64,000 nt of DNA from Gammaproteobacteria bacterium (lineage in GTDB: Bacteria; Pseudomonadota; Gammaproteobacteria; SZUA-229), in NCBI GenBank assembly GCA_029881795.1, contig JAOULX010000002.1:1-64000 (forward strand), in the 5' to 3' direction. Under the pieces are notes generated by a model that worked only from the letters and a program-made list of their open reading frames with translations, had not been told where the DNA came from and did not search any database. Within the stretch, counting starts at the first letter, position 1. Every line of letters starts with the position of its first letter. A program made the translations under genes and the position numbers. This document shows, piece by piece, positions 26,147-34,521 of this stretch.

Positions 26147-26786
26147 ACGTCCTGACTTTATTGTGATTGAAGGCCCGATAGGTGTCGGTAAAACCACGCT
26201 GGCGACGTGTCTGGCCGAAACCTATGGTTGCGATTTGTTATTAGAGGGCGCCGAAGAAAATCCATTTTTGAGTCAGTTTTACGATAACCCCAAGAGCGCG
26301 GCTTTTCCGACTCAGCTGTTCTTTTTGTTGCAGCGAGCCAAACAGTTACAGGCATTACGCCAGTCTGATATGTTTAATCCGGTGCGTATTTCTGACTTTC
26401 TGATTGAGAAAGACCGGCTGTTTGCCGAGCTGACATTAACGGATGATGAACTGGCTTTATATGAGCAGGTTTTTCAGCAATTAACTTTTGATGTGCCGGA
26501 GCCGGATCTGGTTATTTATCTGCAGGCACCGGTGCATGTGTTGCGTGACCGAATCAGTCAGCGTGGGATTGATTATGAGCAGCAGATTGAGTCGACCTAT
26601 CTGGAAAGACTGAGTGAAACCTATGTCAATTTTTTCCATCACTATACCAGTGCACCGCTGCTGATTATTAACAGTGTTGATTGCGACTTTGTTAATAACC
26701 GAAATGATTATGAAATGTTATTAGATCAAATAAATTCAAAACCAAAAGGCCGGAGTTACTTTAACCCGACCCCGCTGGGATTCTGA
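26139..26786 (+). CDS. Deoxynucleoside kinase family protein
   Basis: 215 residues. P-loop GPIGVGKTT (12-20), an EENPFLSQFY substrate-loop motif typical of deoxyadenosine/deoxycytidine kinases, and the LID arginine region RDRISQRGIDYEQQIE. It phosphorylates a deoxynucleoside with ATP in salvage; the specificity is not certain. Genes of this family commonly sit between folK and panB in gammaproteobacteria, as here. Overlaps folK by eight bases. Cytoplasmic. Confidence 0.9.
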   Translation: MTERPDFIVIEGPIGVGKTTLATCLAETYGCDLLLEGAEENPFLSQFYDNPKSAAFPTQLFFLLQRAKQLQALRQSDMFNPVRISDFLIEKDRLFAELTLTDDELALYEQVFQQLTFDVPEPDLVIYLQAPVHVLRDRISQRGIDYEQQIESTYLERLSETYVNFFHHYTSAPLLIINSVDCDFVNNRNDYEMLLDQINSKPKGRSYFNPTPLGF

Positions 26787-26814
26787 GATAACCGCGTGAC
26801 CGGAAGACAACGAT

Positions 26815-27630
26815 ATGAGTAGCCAGCCAAATTCAGCCGCTAAAGTAACCGTCAGAAAACTGCTGCAAATGAAAGCAGACAAAGAAAAAATAGTCTGTCT
26901 GACCGCTTACGATGTCAGCTTTGCAAAACTCCTGGATGCGGCAGGCGTTGATGTGGTGCTGGTGGGTGATTCGCTCGGGATGGTGATGCAAGGTTTGGAT
27001 AATACGCTGGCGGTAACGATGGATGATATGGTCTATCACAGTCGCTGCGTGGCGAAAGGTTTAGAGCGTGCTTTGCTGATGGTGGATATGCCTTTTATGA
27101 GCCATATTACACCGCAGATTGCGCTGCAAAATGCCGGCCGGCTGATGAAAGAGTCCGCCGCGCATATCGTTAAACTGGAAGGCGGGTCAGAACAGCAGGA
27201 GGTAGTTACCGCGTTGACTTCAAACGGCATACCGGTTTGTGCGCACCTGGGGCTGCAACCACAGCGGGTACATAAACTGGGCGGTTACCGGGTGCAGGGG
27301 CGAGAAGCCGACAGGGCCGAGCGCATGCTAAAAGAAGCCAGCATCCTAGAACAGGCCGGTGCTGATGTGTTATTGCTGGAATGTGTACCGGCTGCGCTGG
27401 CGACAAAAATTACCGAAGCGGTCTCGATTCCGGTGATAGGTATCGGTGCCGGTACCGACGTGGATGGACAAATTCTGGTGCTACAGGATATTCTGGGTAT
27501 TACACCGGGACGTGCGCCCAAGTTCAGTAAAGACTTCATGCAGGGAGCAGACAGTATACAAACTGCTATTCAGAATTATGTTGATGCCGTTAAAGCCCGA
27601 ACTTTTCCGCAGCAAGAGCATATCTTTTAA
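26815..27630 (+). CDS. panB: 3-methyl-2-oxobutanoate hydroxymethyltransferase
   Basis: 271 residues. Conserved blocks are KIVCLTAYDVSFAKLLDAAG, VLVGDSLGMVMQGLDNTLAV (metal-binding Asp) and KLEGG, and the catalytic Glu lies in LLLECVPAALA. It makes ketopantoate from 2-oxoisovalerate and methylene-THF, the first step of pantothenate synthesis. In operon with panC (24-bp gap) and panD. Confidence 0.97.
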   Translation: MSSQPNSAAKVTVRKLLQMKADKEKIVCLTAYDVSFAKLLDAAGVDVVLVGDSLGMVMQGLDNTLAVTMDDMVYHSRCVAKGLERALLMVDMPFMSHITPQIALQNAGRLMKESAAHIVKLEGGSEQQEVVTALTSNGIPVCAHLGLQPQRVHKLGGYRVQGREADRAERMLKEASILEQAGADVLLLECVPAALATKITEAVSIPVIGIGAGTDVDGQILVLQDILGITPGRAPKFSKDFMQGADSIQTAIQNYVDAVKARTFPQQEHIF

Positions 27631-27654
27631 ACCACTCAGCCCGGTTATTATTTT

Positions 27655-28515
27655 TTGAAAGTTATCACATCAGTTCAGCAGCTAACAGCGGCTATTCAAC
27701 AGCAGCGCGATGACGGCAAGACAATAGCCTTTGTTCCGACCATGGGTAATTTGCACCAGGGCCATCTGGATTTGCTCGATCGTGCGCGGCAATTAGCCGA
27801 TTGCGTGGTGGTCAGTATTTTTGTCAACCCGTTACAGTTTGAAGCCGGTGGTGATCTGGATAATTATCCAAGAACACTCGAGGCTGATATTGAAAAACTG
27901 CAACAGGGCGGTGCAGATCTGCTTTTTGCGCCAGAGGTCAGCGAGATTTATGGCGAGGATTTGACAACGGCGACACAGGTTGTGGTGCCCGGTCTGTCTG
28001 CTCTATGGTGTGGTGCTTCAAGGCCGGGGCATTTTGAAGGCGTTACCACTATTGTCAATAAACTGTTTAATCTGGTGCAGGCTGATTATGCGGTATTTGG
28101 CGAAAAGGATTTTCAACAGCTGAGCATCATCCGCAAAATGGTGACGGATCTTAATATGCCGGTGAGAATTGTTGGTGTGCCGACACGGCGCGAAAGCGAC
28201 GGTCTGGCGATGAGTTCTCGAAACGGATACTTAACAACTGATCAGCGTAAGATTGCGCCTAAGTTACGCGAAATTGTGCTTAATTTACAGCAACAAGTGG
28301 TTTTCGGGGCTGTTCAGGATTATCGAGCAATGACTCAGCAAGCGCTTTCTGCATTAAATCAAGCGGGCTTTAAAACCGATTATCTGGCCATCTGTCGGCA
28401 GTCTGATTTACAGTTAGCCGCTCCTGAGGATACGCAGCTGGTGATCCTTGTGGCGGCTTATTTGGGCAAGGCGCGGCTGATAGATAACAGCGCTTTTACG
28501 CTAACAGAAGGCTGA
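27655..28515 (+). CDS. panC: Pantothenate synthetase
   Basis: 286 residues, read from a TTG start; no in-frame ATG lies upstream and the family begins M(K)VITSVQQL. ATP-binding signature VPTMGNLHQGHLDLLDRA (HxGH), then FGEKDFQQLSIIRKMV and the KMSKS-like MSSRNGYL. It condenses pantoate and beta-alanine with ATP. The weak ribosome-binding site and TTG start suggest it depends on translation of panB. Confidence 0.97.
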   Translation: MKVITSVQQLTAAIQQQRDDGKTIAFVPTMGNLHQGHLDLLDRARQLADCVVVSIFVNPLQFEAGGDLDNYPRTLEADIEKLQQGGADLLFAPEVSEIYGEDLTTATQVVVPGLSALWCGASRPGHFEGVTTIVNKLFNLVQADYAVFGEKDFQQLSIIRKMVTDLNMPVRIVGVPTRRESDGLAMSSRNGYLTTDQRKIAPKLREIVLNLQQQVVFGAVQDYRAMTQQALSALNQAGFKTDYLAICRQSDLQLAAPEDTQLVILVAAYLGKARLIDNSAFTLTEG

Positions 28516-28595
28516 ATCGGCTTGAATAGCACCCATCAATGCACGATAATTACACATTACATTGAATAATCCCTGAAATGGGCAAGAGGTTATAA

Positions 28596-28976
28596 ATGCA
28601 GCTGACTTTATTAAAAGCCAAGCTACACCACGCTCGAGTGACGCATTCTGAGCTGGAATATGAAGGTTCCTGTGCGATTGACAGCGATTTACTCGATGCC
28701 ACGGGCATTCGTGAATATGAGCAGATACATATCTATAACCTGGCCAACGGTGAGCGTTTTGTCACATATGCAATTCGTGCAGAAGCCGGCAGCGGTGTTA
28801 TTTCAGTAAATGGTGCAGCCGCCCATAAAGCCGCACCAACAGACCGTATTATTATCGCCAGTTATGGCCAGCTAGCAGAGCAGGACGTGGCCAGTTTCGA
28901 GCCTACACTGGTTTATCTGGATGAAAAAAATCAGATCAAGCGCACCGGCCATGCGATTCCGATACAAGCTGCCTGA
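28596..28976 (+). CDS. panD: Aspartate 1-decarboxylase
   Basis: 126 residues. The self-cleavage site Gly24-Ser25 lies in EYEGSCAID, where Ser25 becomes the pyruvoyl cofactor after serinolysis. Tyr and Arg active-site elements ([17 protein letters not shown]) are present. It makes beta-alanine for PanC. Last gene of the panBCD group, before a strong bidirectional terminator. Gammaproteobacterial PanD proteins need PanM for maturation; panM is not in this window. Confidence 0.97.
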   Translation: MQLTLLKAKLHHARVTHSELEYEGSCAIDSDLLDATGIREYEQIHIYNLANGERFVTYAIRAEAGSGVISVNGAAAHKAAPTDRIIIASYGQLAEQDVASFEPTLVYLDEKNQIKRTGHAIPIQAA

Positions 28977-29002
28977 TCGCATCAGCTTTAGCTGATCGAA
29001 TA

Positions 29003-29040
29003 AAAAAGCCCCGTCATTGCTCAATGACAGGGCTTTTTTT
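29003..29040. terminator. Bidirectional terminator between panD and the DUF1501-like gene
   Basis: AAAAAAGCCCC.GTCATTG ... CAATGAC.GGGCTTTTTTT, with A-rich and T-rich flanks on both strands, so it can end both convergent transcripts. Confidence 0.88.
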
Positions 29041-29062
29041 ATCGTACAGCTTTTTAAAATTT

Positions 29063-31207
29063 TCAGGTCACAATATTTTTAACCGGCAAGCGTATATTAA
29101 CGTGTACGCTGGGTAGACTCTCATCAATAGCTGGTTCACCAGCTGCCGTAGATATCGAGCTTTCCGAAGCATCCAGTGTACCATTCGAATTTGTGCCATA
29201 ACGCTGGATGCTGCCGTTTGCAAAGTCATCATCGTTATTTTGTGTCAGTACTTCCGGGTTAGTGACACCAAACCAGCTATAAATAGTGGAGGCCACGGCC
29301 TGTGGTTCAAATTCATAGCTGGGTATTTGCGGTGCATCTTGATTATAAACAGCATCATCGGTCGGATGGGAAGGTTTGGTAAACCAGCGGTTCTGACCGG
29401 GTGTGCCAAAAATATTAGTGGTGCCGACAATCTTGCCCAGTGCGCCGGGTACTCTTACCGCCGGCACCAGTGTCGCAGCATCACCTTGCGGATAGAATTT
29501 ATCGACTGTGGTCACCGGCGTTTCTGCTGCAACCGGCGAGCTGCCATCTTCCAGGGTGTAATTGCTATCCCGTACATAAGGCCTGCCACCGAAAGTATAA
29601 AAATTCTGGTTATTACCATGGTCCCAACCTTTTGAGTTGTTGAGGTTGGCATTACGACCAAAATCGGTGGTGATATTGAAAATGATGTTATCGGTGCTTT
29701 GACCATTACGGTAGTCTGCTGATAACACGGTGGCATCATCATGCGAGTATTTAACGTGTTTGATAGCGGCACGCACCGCGCTCATTAAGGTTTGCATACG
29801 CGCTTCATACGACATCATGGCCGAGTTGTGGTCATCCCAGCCACCGAGGCCAGGGCTACCAACCATAATAAACTTAGTATCTTTGTTATAAATAGCTAGC
29901 GTCACGGCAGCTTTTAGTAAACTGCCAAAGTTATTATTAGCAGGGTAAACCAGTCGGTTGGCCTGACCGGGTATGCCGTTAATTCTTGGGTCGGTATCCG
30001 GATCGAGTATCGGAGTGAGATCGAAGGCAAGAAACCGCGACTCTTTCACTGTGGTGGTGACATTGTTGACTGTGGTGGTGATATCGACCCAGACATTATC
30101 AAGTCCTGTGCCCTGTGGCGTTAGTGGAGCCGGAGCTACATAAAGCGGATCTTCGGGATAGGTGCTAGAGTGCTCAAAATTTCTGCCAACCCCCAATAAG
30201 GCTTGCTGGTAAGCGTTATATAAAACCGAGTTAAAGTCAGGGTTAGCACCATCAGGGTCTCCTTCTGGTAACAGCGGTAATGCGTTAGGCTTATTGAGAA
30301 TGGTTCGGTAGCTGTCAACCAGTACCGCTAATTTACGGTGATTAAGAAAGCTTTCCGAGACCTTTTTATAACGCTGGCCATAAGCCGGTGTCAGCAGATC
30401 GCTGTCGGCGATATCCGGCTCAGCCTTCATCCGTGAATCAACCAGCGCATTTAATATATCTTTGGTAGGAGCGGGATCGGTTGACGGTGTGCGTTGATAG
30501 GGATTATCGAAATTAGCTGAGAGGCCGACCGATTTCAAGGACAACGGAATCGGTGTTGCTGCATTCGGGTCAGGCGCAAAGATCGTCGATTCACCCTGAA
30601 ATGATACCATGGGCATAATCAGGTCTTCTAAATTTTTTCCAAATACTGCTTCGTAAGCGCTTCTGTTTTCACTAATGACGGCGGCTAAGGTAGAGCCGAT
30701 ACCGGGCGCTGAGTCAATGTCGAGAGTACCTTTCTGGGTTGAGAAAATACTCGGGCGATGGGCCCGGGTATTGTTCTTTTTGCGATAACAGGTGCGGTAA
30801 ATCGACATATCACCATCGAGCAGCATATCCTCCATGATAATGCCACCGGCGTGGGCCCAGAACGCATTCGGTGTGAGTTGCCCGACGCGGCCCTGAGCTA
30901 GTTCGCCAGGTGTTGCGGTGGTTGGGTCGTAAGCGTCCAGAAAGCGGGGGTTTAATTCGGTGTATTTTGACTGTGATTCGCGGTTTAAATCAGAGATATT
31001 GGTCAGATTACCTGCCAGCTCAGAAGCGCCGCCGTAAAGAAAAATATTAATCACCTGCGGTGTAACTGTGGGAACTGAAACCGTGGCAGCAGAAATTGCC
31101 GGCGAGGCGTGGGCACTGCCAATAAAACTGCTGTCGCTGAAAATATCGGGAGCAATCGTCGTGACGCCAAGTGCGCCCAGCGCTTTTAAAAATTCGCGTC
31201 TTATCAT
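29063..31207 (-). CDS. DUF1501-like secreted protein with Tat signal
   Basis: 714 residues from ATG 31207. This start overlaps the upstream stop as ATGA and has GGGGAG nine bases before it, so it is preferred over the GTG at 31216. The N-terminus MIRREFLKALGALGV has the RR-x-FLK Tat motif with a hydrophobic core and AHASPA cleavage region. The body (INIFLYGGASELAGNLTN, APGIGSTLAAVISEN, GSPGLGGWDDHNSAMM, NITTDFGRNANLNNSKGWDHG) follows the DUF1501 (alkaline-phosphatase-superfamily-like) pattern, although the usual first-metal region is hard to see. Its function is unknown; it is probably periplasmic and coupled to the DUF1800-like lipoprotein gene. Confidence 0.75.
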   Translation of the reverse strand: MIRREFLKALGALGVTTIAPDIFSDSSFIGSAHASPAISAATVSVPTVTPQVINIFLYGGASELAGNLTNISDLNRESQSKYTELNPRFLDAYDPTTATPGELAQGRVGQLTPNAFWAHAGGIIMEDMLLDGDMSIYRTCYRKKNNTRAHRPSIFSTQKGTLDIDSAPGIGSTLAAVISENRSAYEAVFGKNLEDLIMPMVSFQGESTIFAPDPNAATPIPLSLKSVGLSANFDNPYQRTPSTDPAPTKDILNALVDSRMKAEPDIADSDLLTPAYGQRYKKVSESFLNHRKLAVLVDSYRTILNKPNALPLLPEGDPDGANPDFNSVLYNAYQQALLGVGRNFEHSSTYPEDPLYVAPAPLTPQGTGLDNVWVDITTTVNNVTTTVKESRFLAFDLTPILDPDTDPRINGIPGQANRLVYPANNNFGSLLKAAVTLAIYNKDTKFIMVGSPGLGGWDDHNSAMMSYEARMQTLMSAVRAAIKHVKYSHDDATVLSADYRNGQSTDNIIFNITTDFGRNANLNNSKGWDHGNNQNFYTFGGRPYVRDSNYTLEDGSSPVAAETPVTTVDKFYPQGDAATLVPAVRVPGALGKIVGTTNIFGTPGQNRWFTKPSHPTDDAVYNQDAPQIPSYEFEPQAVASTIYSWFGVTNPEVLTQNNDDDFANGSIQRYGTNSNGTLDASESSISTAAGEPAIDESLPSVHVNIRLPVKNIVT

Positions 31208-32898
31208 CGTATGCACTCCCCTATTAGTATGCCATCCGGTGGGTTTAATGGATCGGGCTGAATGCCTTTGCTGCAGTTAAAATAATATTGTTCGGGCAGA
31301 CGGCTGATGTAGTCGAGCACGATTCTGGCTGATTGTGACTGGCCTGCCATCAACGGCGTCAGCTGAGCGACTTCGTCGCTTTCCGGCAGCCGTTCGAGCA
31401 TGCTTAAAAATAAATATTTCAGATAGTCAGTGTCATTCATTGAGGTGACTAGACCACTGTCGATGATGCTGTCATTGACGGCTTCAAGGTCGGGTTGTAC
31501 GCTGTCCGGGTTGCTGATCAGGCCGGCGCTGTAATCACTGGTATCGATAATCATGCTCTCTCTGAAACCGCGGTGGTAATGCGCAAAACTCAGTGTGTCC
31601 AGCGGCACACCGGCCAGACGCCCGAGTTTATTCGTCATCGATGGCCAGTTCATATTACCCAGAAAGGTCTGAATATTTGTACAGCCATTGTTCTGGCTGC
31701 AAGCTGCGGTTCTGACAAAATGGTTGGCAGGTAATTTATATTTTAAGCGTGCCGACATATTGTAAAAGTTTTCTTCAAATGATTTGGCACGTTCGGTATA
31801 CAGTAAATATTCTTTCGAGAAAATAACCGCGGAAAATATTTCCTGAAATGTTTGCGGGTTAGCATTGCTGATAGATTCAATCATTAATGCCCGGTCAGCA
31901 CCGGAACGATCCAGCATCAGTGTTTCGACAATGGTGGCAACCATGCGTGGCATGGCTTTGGGATGCTGAGCCACTAGGCTGTAAAAATCATCACAGCTAG
32001 TGATGTAGGTTTGCAGTACCAGTACATCATTGGTGTTGTAGTTACCGTTGGATACCAGCTGATAAATTGGCAGGCCGTCTTCACCATCGGTGAGGTAGAG
32101 GTGCTGGCAGGCAATCGAGGCGTTAACAACATCATTCTCTGCACTGCCGTCCGGTTCCGGCACAAAAACACCGAGATAAATTTCTATCATTTCACGGGTG
32201 TTGTCTTCCGGTGAGCGGAAGCGACGCCAGTTTTGTGGTGATTGTTCATGCGACAAAATCATTGAAGCGATAGAACTGCCGCTGGTTAACTGGTCAACCA
32301 GCCGATTATAGACGGCCTGTGTATCCAGAGCACTGGTGCTGTCGATTTCTTCTGCGGGTGAAAACAGGATGCTATTGGCAAGGATATAGGCGATCCAGTT
32401 ATTAAATGAGTCGGAGCTAAGTGGCAGTTGCGTGGTATGTGCTAAAGCGACTTGTTGAGGTGCGCCGCGAGAAAGTTCACTAATGCTGAATAATGAGTTA
32501 ATCGAACCGAGTCGGCCGATGGTGTTTTTATAGTCATCGATCGAAAGCTGGCCGGGTGAAAGATTGTCATCAACCGTAGGCAGTGCGGTGATCAGTTTAA
32601 CCGCGATGGTGTTGAGAAAATCCGGATCTTTTAAAGTCAGGTTGTCCATACCCTGCGAAAGATCAAAAAAATCATTGACGGATACGCCACGAAACATAGT
32701 ACCTAATAATTTATTGGCGACACGGTATTGTTGTACCGGGGTGAGTGAATTGAATTCGGCCGAGCTTAATGGCGCGGCTGTTCCGCTGACTGAATTCTGG
32801 AACAGGTCATTGACCGGTAAACTGTCGGCCGGGTTATTGGGCTGGCAACCGAAAAGCACAGCCAGTAGTGTCAGAGGTATCAGTCTTAATGTTTTCAT
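31204..32898 (-). CDS. DUF1800-like lipoprotein
   Basis: 564 residues. The signal peptide ends with lipobox LFGC (Cys18). It contains DNTREMIEIYLGVFV, close to the NxxRELLELFTLG motif of DUF1800/PSD1-type proteins, and RFRSPEDNTREMI just before it; the rest is helical. DUF1800 and DUF1501 proteins are regularly encoded side by side, which supports the call, but the match here is partial. It ends in an ATGA overlap with the DUF1501-like gene. Predicted to be anchored in the envelope; its function is unknown. Confidence 0.68.
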   Translation of the reverse strand: MKTLRLIPLTLLAVLFGCQPNNPADSLPVNDLFQNSVSGTAAPLSSAEFNSLTPVQQYRVANKLLGTMFRGVSVNDFFDLSQGMDNLTLKDPDFLNTIAVKLITALPTVDDNLSPGQLSIDDYKNTIGRLGSINSLFSISELSRGAPQQVALAHTTQLPLSSDSFNNWIAYILANSILFSPAEEIDSTSALDTQAVYNRLVDQLTSGSSIASMILSHEQSPQNWRRFRSPEDNTREMIEIYLGVFVPEPDGSAENDVVNASIACQHLYLTDGEDGLPIYQLVSNGNYNTNDVLVLQTYITSCDDFYSLVAQHPKAMPRMVATIVETLMLDRSGADRALMIESISNANPQTFQEIFSAVIFSKEYLLYTERAKSFEENFYNMSARLKYKLPANHFVRTAACSQNNGCTNIQTFLGNMNWPSMTNKLGRLAGVPLDTLSFAHYHRGFRESMIIDTSDYSAGLISNPDSVQPDLEAVNDSIIDSGLVTSMNDTDYLKYLFLSMLERLPESDEVAQLTPLMAGQSQSARIVLDYISRLPEQYYFNCSKGIQPDPLNPPDGILIGECIR

Positions 32899-33436
32899 CG
32901 CCTATTCCTGTGCCATCCATCGAAGGTGCTGTAGGTTTCAACTCAGCGTTTATACGGGCTTAGTTGTTCATGGATATGTAGGGGGATTGCAGTTGCCGCC
33001 AAAGTCCATGGCATAGTTCAGAGCCTAAAATCCTCACAGGCATAGTTAAGCGCTGACTGACTGAAATCATATAAGATTTCTGCCTAGTTTGGAATGATTT
33101 GGGCAATTAAGCATGATTAATGGCTGCTTGATGCAGACAAATGGCCGTAGTGCTAAAAACAAAAAATAAACGGATGCTTGGAGCTGATATAATTTTCAAT
33201 TATAACAGTAAGTTATAGGGTCTTTCCGGAAGATTATCATGAGCATCAAACAATGATGAAAATAAAAAATAATGACTGAATGTAAAATAAACGGACACAA
33301 AAGAGCCGGGCAATGGCTGCATAACTATAAAAAAACAGCGCAAATATAAAAATGTTTGGTTTTTTATAAAAATAAATACGTCATGTTATTTAATAACGTT
33401 GAGTCATATTGCCGCTCAGCGCGTGTATGCCACCCG
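32899..33436. other. AT-rich intergenic region, no gene seen
   Basis: 538 bp. Contains a short direct repeat (AAATAAACGGA at about 33165 and 33284) and several poly-A/T runs, plus presumably the promoter of the minus-strand DUF1800-like gene. No credible ORF, RNA gene or terminator was found. Confidence 0.4.
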
Positions 33437-34357
33437 CTATTGCTGATATTCGAGTAACAGACTGAGTCCCTGTTTTAAAGACACATCCGCCGACATATTG
33501 AGTTCTTTATTCATCAGTGCCGGAGAAGCCAGTGAGTGCACGATATCGCCTTCACGCGGTGGCTTGAAATTAATTTCGGGTTTAAATTCGGCCAGTTCAG
33601 ATAAGGCTTCAATCAGATCCAGTAGTGATGTTTTGTGGCCGGTCGCAATATTACAGGCGCCCTGATAAGTGGCCTGAAGTGCGGCAACATTGGCTTTAGC
33701 TACGTCCGCGATATAGATAAAGTCACGGGTGTTTTCGCCATCACCAAACACGGTGACCGATTCTTTGGCGGTGATTTTATCGGCAAATAATGCAATCACA
33801 CCAGCATAAGGCGACTTGGGGTCTTGCCTTGGGCCAAACACATTAAAGTAGCGCTGACCCTGAGAAGATAAGCCATAGAGATGGTTAAAAAGTTCGGCAT
33901 ATTGCTCATTAACAGCCTTTTCAAGGCCATAAGGGGAAAGTTGTTTCATGGCGACGTGTTCGGTTAATGGTAATTGCGATGGTTCACCGTAAATAGCCGC
34001 CGATGAGGCATAGACCAGTCGCTGAATATTGTGTTGATGTGCGCTGTGAATAATATTGACGAAGCCGAGAATATTTTGTTGGGCTGAAAACGCCGGGTCT
34101 TCAAGAGAATTAACGACAGAGACCTGAGCCGCCAGATTAAGGCAATGACTGACTCCCTGCATGCATTTGTCGACCATCGTGGGATCGCAAATATCACCTT
34201 CAATAAACTCCAGTAAATCGTGATTTACCGGCAGGTTGTGTCGAAAGCCAGAGGACAGATTATCTAATACACGAACAGGGATGTTTTTTTCTAGCAGCAA
34301 ATCAACCGTGTGCGAGCCGATGAAACCCGCGCCACCTGCAACCAATACCTTTTTCAT
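33437..34357 (-). CDS. NAD-dependent sugar-nucleotide epimerase/dehydratase
   Basis: 306 residues. Extended SDR fold: GGAGFIGSH at residues 8-16 binds NAD, VYASSAAIYGE carries the catalytic Ser/Thr, and SPYGLEKAVNE has the YxxxK pair. The C-terminal substrate loop shows RYFNVFGPRQDP and FGDGENTRDFIYIADV. It most resembles UDP-GlcNAc/UDP-glucose 4-epimerases of the WbpP/Gne type. Alone and not in a polysaccharide cluster, so the sugar cannot be named. Confidence 0.88.
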   Translation of the reverse strand: MKKVLVAGGAGFIGSHTVDLLLEKNIPVRVLDNLSSGFRHNLPVNHDLLEFIEGDICDPTMVDKCMQGVSHCLNLAAQVSVVNSLEDPAFSAQQNILGFVNIIHSAHQHNIQRLVYASSAAIYGEPSQLPLTEHVAMKQLSPYGLEKAVNEQYAELFNHLYGLSSQGQRYFNVFGPRQDPKSPYAGVIALFADKITAKESVTVFGDGENTRDFIYIADVAKANVAALQATYQGACNIATGHKTSLLDLIEALSELAEFKPEINFKPPREGDIVHSLASPALMNKELNMSADVSLKQGLSLLLEYQQ

Positions 34358-34441
34358 AGAGTTTATTCCATTAATAATTTAAGAATAGTCTTATTTAGTT
34401 TAATTATTTTTTATGCGATAGACCAGTCAAACTAGGCTATT

Positions 34442-34465
34442 ATATGTAGGATTAGTCCTACATAT
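34442..34465. repeat. Perfect 10-bp inverted repeat ahead of the GGDEF-EAL gene
   Basis: ATATGTAGGA-TTAG-TCCTACATAT, 57 bp upstream of the ATG. The four-base loop and symmetric arms could be a hairpin or a dimeric activator/repressor site. No T run follows, so it is not a terminator on the plus strand. Confidence 0.6.
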
Positions 34466-34521
34466 CAATTAATATTGCTTGGGCTGTATAAAGACTTTTA
34501 AGGTTTATATTTGATTAATCG

